A DNA stretch of 60,000 nucleotides from Cristatella mucedo. Taxonomy: Eukaryota; Bryozoa; Phylactolaemata; Cristatellidae. Position numbers and translations under genes: made by a program. A model generated the notes under the pieces. It worked only from the letters and a program-made list of their open reading frames with translations, searched no databases and was not told where the DNA came from. The DNA lies in contig WPIO01000013.1 of assembly GCA_009760855.2 (NCBI GenBank), positions 3,617,501 to 3,677,500 of the forward strand, read 5' to 3'. Below are positions 50,231 to 56,200 of the stretch, piece after piece; position 1 is the stretch's first letter; each line of letters begins with the position of its first letter.

Positions 50231-53200
50231 TGTGTGTGTGCATGCGCGTGCGTGCGTGCGCGTGTATATGTCATCTGTATAGCGCCCAAAGAAATTTTAT
50301 CTAGGCGTTGTGAAAATCGCTTGCTGCAAAAAATCAGAACCCAAGGGTATTTAACACGAACCGTTTCGAGCGAGCAAAAGCAAACAAGTATCACGCTTAG
50401 GCATGCATGCCAAAGTAAACATGAATACACTCATGGCCACAGGTTAGTTAGACCCCCTGCTAGTAATGTGCGCTGAATCATGCACAGGTATAAGGTATAT
50501 ATAATCACACGCAAAGCACACTTTAACTGAAGAGACAAGTTCGCTGGGGTGAAGGTGAAGGAAAGGCTGACCACTGAAACTTAATTGGTGCGAGGTCATT
50601 GCAGGTAGCGACCCTACTCGCGAGCGAGTTCCAGACATTCGGTGCATTCGAGCTGAAGGCTCGAGCACCATGAGATTTTTAATTTACTTCGAGGGACCGC
50701 AGATGACCGGATATTAAGGACCGGATGCTGCGAGGGCACGTGACTGGTGGAGCGAGGAGCTCGGATAAGCTGGCTTGTCGGATAAGCTGTGCTAGCGAGT
50801 GAAGTGACCTGTAAGCCAGACTGAGACTCTTGAAATCGAATTGCTGCTGAATAGGGAGCCAGTGAAGCTCAGACGGAAGTGAGAGGGTGATGTGGCCAGC
50901 ACCCCGTTGGCGACAGACCAGACGATACCTTTAATTTGGCACCACTGGCAGGGGATGGCTGCGTGTCCTGAATAAAGGGAATTCGAATAATCTTCGTAGA
51001 TGCGATGTCGCAAGCTCGTGAACTAGTTTGGCTGACGCACGCTTATCTGAGCGGCTCTTAATTTTGGCCGCATTTCTTTAAATCGCAACGCTGGTTGGGT
51101 CCAGTGGTTAAGCTGCTCACCCCCCCCCCCCGACCAAGGTCAAGTTACAGCATTTGATGACCGAGGTCGTGGGCTCGAGCCCCCCCCCCCCGCATATGTG
51201 GAGCGTCTGAATAGAGATTAGATTCTCTTAAGGCACTATACAGATGAATTCTATTTGTTTAACCGAAAGTAGGGCCCAGCCGACAGTGGATAAAATGTGC
51301 TAACATAATGAAGAGTCGCTTTAATAATAATAATAATAATAATAATAATGCACTTGATAGAGCGCCCTCAGAGAACTCAATCTCTTTCTAGGCGCTTTAC
51401 ATTTGCTGCAAAGGGTAACGCGATTGAATGGTGAGTAAAATGATGCTTGATAAGCAACATGAATAACATGGTTAGGTGTGACATGCACAGGGTCAGCATG
51501 CAACTGTGGTTAGTGGCAGCATGCTTTAGGATAGTACGCCCGGACTGCGGACATACCGGAGGGATGCCAGCCATCAACACATCTTGAAGGTTAGCTGCTA
51601 TATATGTCACGTGATACTTCGTTGGCCCTTGGCTAGTAGGTTGGTCTTATTCAGCTTCGCAAGGAGCAAATCGAGTGAGTCCGATGAGGAGCAAAGCTTA
51701 GGAGAGTGGAAGGGTAGAAGAGCTCGTCATCGTCATCGTCATGGAAATGAAAGCCAAATTAGTGCGATTGGCGATGACGTCGACGAGGGGAGAGTGTAGA
51801 TATCGGAAAGAAGCGGTTCCCGTGCTTGTGCATCCATAACGCTACGAATCAGCTACTCTTTTCTTCTACTTTTTGTGTACTATCATAGGTTCTGCTCTGA
51901 TTGGCAGCCGTAGCTGCAGCAGGCAGGCATTGCACTGCTAAGCAGCAGCAGTTCAGAGCCTCACGCTACTGGCATAGTTCTTTGACGTAGCTTAAGACCC
52001 CTAGTCGCACGATGCTTAAAGTAATAAGGATTGTTTTTTATACTGTAGCAATATAATGAAAAGCACTAATTTCACGCTCCCTGCTGCAGCACAGACGAAG
52101 CGGAAGGTGTCAAGGTTGCCTCGTTTGGGCAACTAGGCACAGGTGCAGCTATCCGCTTATGGCTGGTAAGACTGCTCTGTCTCACTGGTAAGATGGGTGC
52201 GGATTGTGTCTGAAGTCTGCAAAAAGTCACTCATCACGAGGAGTCGGCCACGCTGAGCCCCGTGACTGAGAGGCGACAGTGTGGGTTCAGCGGGAGTCGC
52301 GAAACCTCGGAATGTCGCATTGTGGGAGCTCCAGGGAAACACCTGCAGCAGCTGCGCTTGCCTGCGCCTACCATACGTCGTATACTACCGTACGTCAAAG
52401 GTGAAGATGCTTTGAAATCGGGAGCTCAAAGCCAGAGTTAATCCTTTTACAGGAGAGCGTGGAAATAGCTGCTGATAACGTGCAGGTGTCCGGTACCTTA
52501 ACGTTGACTGGTAGTGAGAGTAACAAAGTTGTCACTCTTCCTGTGCCGGTCGTTAGCCATTGCGGAACCTGGGATCCTGTCACTGAGTAGACTGTTGAGG
52601 TTAAAAATATTGAGATTACAAACTGCTGCTTCTTATTCCGAACGAGTTGCTTTAGTTCCCTACGAGTATATTTCTTATGACGTCTACGCTTCGAGTAGTG
52701 TGACTGTTGCTAACTATCCTTAGTGCTTGTCGAGTATCCTTGTTTTGCGGTGATGTGCGGAGCATCGACGCGGCTATTCGATTCATTCCACTGCTTTACG
52801 CTGGCGAGGAGTCGCGCTTTAGCGATACTTGGTATGGTGATAATTCTACATGCCACATGCCACTGCTTTACGATAGTGGAGACGACTTCATGTCTTTTTG
52901 CGAGATCTAATTTTCTACGACGATTCCTCTTGGCGATTCTGTCTGCTTTGGGATGCTCCTCGTTCTGGGTGCCATAGTGTCTGTGTAGCTTATTCTTCAA
53001 TGAATCCATTGACTTAAAGACATGGTGAATATAATGCCGTCATGTTTGGGCACGTGCACTTCAACCAACTCCGCCGCGGCCGGGGCCATGCTGCGGTTGC
53101 TCAATCGGCTCAAGACGTCAAAGCGAATGCATTGGACTTCTCATTCCGGTTCGCGGTAGATTAGCTTTCCATAGCACTTCGAAAGTCTGCCAGTGGGCGT

Positions 53201-56200
53201 ACGCTCCTAGAGAACGTTCGCCCACTGGATGCTGTCTATAATGGCCCACGCACTTTCTAACTAAAAGGCAGACAAGACTGTGTCGCCGAGACGATGCCAG
53301 TAATGAGCAAGATAATTCACAATTGCTGGCGCCTCAAAGACGCAGGATCGGCGGCTCCTCATGACGCTCTGCTGGCTAGTCTCGTTGTTGTAGCCTGAGA
53401 CCGTAGGTTTCAGGTATCTATTTAGATAGCGCTTCGGCTTAAAGGGCACTCGCTTGTCTCCAGCAGCCAAGTGAAGTGCTGACGACTTGAATGTACGGAA
53501 ATTGGAGGATGCTGGAGACGAGTCTCCAGCTCCCTCGTTGGTCGCGCGGCTGTTGACGAGGAAGAGGGATGCGAGATAGCTACTACGACTGCTTCGAAGG
53601 AGGCATCTGAAAATCCCCGTTAGTAATTTATGTTATAAGAGTCTGACGAGCTGGCAAAGAAGCTGAACGTTGAAACCTACCATAGCCGGTTTTGTTGGGC
53701 TAGTTATGATGACTATTTTTCATTAGGATGGCGTTAATTTAAAGAAGGGGCTGGGAAACGTTGGCGTGCTAAATCCGCCAGATTATAACTGCCATTCATT
53801 ATTTTCAGTTCCTTAACCATAACGTCATCGTCACCGATTATGAAATAATCTACGGTCAAGGTAGCATACAAGCCCAAGCCACGTAGGAAGCACGGAGTTG
53901 GTGCCTCGGCAGTTCAGCTGAGTTGTGTTCTAGGCCATTGAGCAGCCGTCTGACAGGTGGCTTGCGGCATGGCAAGCCGTTAGTCGCATGTAGCCCTCCG
54001 TCGCTGTCGGATGGACTTCTTCAAGCTTGGGATGTGGACTGGATATGTTAAGGCGTGCGAGCTCTTCGTTACTGGTCGTATTATTTACTCTACGGTCGGC
54101 CTTCCTGCGTGCATTGGTGGATGCTTCACTTACTAGTAGCTAGCCGCAATGCCAAGGCTGAGAGCGTTCGGCCGCTATTCGTCGCACGCCTGCACTGAGT
54201 CTAGCGCCATTACGAACTACGAGTGCTGCGTTTTCGACCGAAGCTCTGTACTGATCTCTGCATCCCACTTGAAACAGCTTCGCCGACTAGCCGGCACGAT
54301 TTCCCGGTGCCGCATGAAAGCGCCAGGAAATAAGAGCTGTACGATGAGCGAATAATTCCTCGGGCGATATCCGAACCGAACCCATTCGGTAGAAGCATGT
54401 AGGGCAGCGCTAAAATGCTGGTATGATTATGATTGGCGCCCTTTCTGCTGGCAGAGTCCAGAGATCGACGATCGCTGAACGTTTCGGACGCAGCTGCAGA
54501 CGTGTGAAAAAACCTTTCGCTTCCGCTTAGCCGAATTTCTTGCTCCTGCCGGCGGGCAGTTGTCGCGATGGCGGACCGGATGTGCGCTCGAGAGCGATTT
54601 CGAATTGCAGAGCGATCGGAGGCCGTCTGCTGTGGAGCAGAGTGAGCGGGGCAGCATACGAATTGTGCCTGCCTCGAGCAGGAGTAATCGAGAACTCTGT
54701 GGGCTACTGGTTTAGTGAGTGCTCGGCCGACTAAGCCGATCGAGACCGCATTTCCACAGGTATACTGAGTATGGAGCTTTAAAGCACGGGCTTCGAATAG
54801 TTTGCACTTTCATGCCGCCAGTGCACTGCTTGAATGAATGCGTCAGACCTTTTAACCGCCTAGCAGTATCTTCGCTTCCACCGGCGAACAGTTGTCGGCA
54901 GTAGGTTGGTTGCGAGAGGATAATACAATTAGGCCGAGCAGCGTTGAACGAACTGAAAGCCTCCTCGAGGGTAATGCAGGTCAGAGCGTCGATGCCAGGA
55001 CCCGACGGACATGGACTGTTTTCACTTCGACGGCGCTGGCAGGAGGCTAACTTAATGACACCGCCATTAGCCAACTAAATCCCACGCTAGGCCCGGCTGC
55101 TGAAGTGCCTGTCTAGAGCGAATCCGATCTGGCAACTGGAAAGTACCGGCCTGTGCAATCAGGCATTTACAGTTGGTGCAAAACTTCGCAGCTAGGCTCA
55201 TCTGTCGTGAGCATCGCAATTGCCACATCACTCCACTTCTCGCCCACATGTACTGGCTCCCAGTCAAGCAGCACATCTACTTCAAGGTTCTGTCACTTAC
55301 TTTTAGGTCCCTTAATTATCTGGCTCCAGCCTACCTATCAGAACTACTTCCCCGCCAGGCTAAGCATCCTGCTACCCAATTTTCGGAATCTAATCGTTTA
55401 CCTGGACCTCATACGAGCCTCAAATCTTTTGGGGACCATGCCTTTAGTTCGTATGCTAACAAAGCCTGGAACACATTACTGAGACACGTCACAACGTCCC
55501 CTGACATGACGGCATTTAAAAAGCAGCTTAAAACGCACCTTTTCTATGACAGCATTTAGGGGTCTTTGTGATTCGTCCTTCGTGTGCATATACCCGTTTA
55601 CTTGCTCGTGCCTGCTGCTTGGTGTGCCTGCTGCTTGCGGATGTTTTCACCAAACATTTGGTAATGCTTTCTATCCAGCATCTGTAAAGTGCCTAGAAAT
55701 AGCTTCAGTTCTGTGAGGGTGCTATACAAATGTATTGTTATTAATATTAGTATTATTATAAAAGCCGTGGAGGAAGCGTTTGCTACCGGAAGGCCGGCTT
55801 CTCGGAGGAGGAGGAGGATAATGGTGTCGATCCTTTCGTCTCTGCTGCCCTGCGGCTGTTGGGAATGTTACTGCTGAATTGTGACAGCGAAGCCGCTCCA
55901 GCGAGGTTCTCAATGTATTCAAGCTTGGAAGGTTATAGGTGAGGATGACAAACGACGCAAAGAGGACGGGCTCCTGCAAAGAAGACATGAGAAAGGGAGT
56001 ATGACGGAGTTCTTGAACGAGAGCTAGACAATGGTACAGTTTAGTCTGGTAATCCTTTAGCTATTTTTCGCCAAATTTTGCCGAGTCCGAGTACGCTGAG
56101 ATGCTGAGCGACTGATCCGCTGGAGTCATATCCGGCTGTGGAGGTCGGAGCGAGTCCAACCGCCCGGCTCGCGTACACGGCAACTGCACCGATCTGCCAT

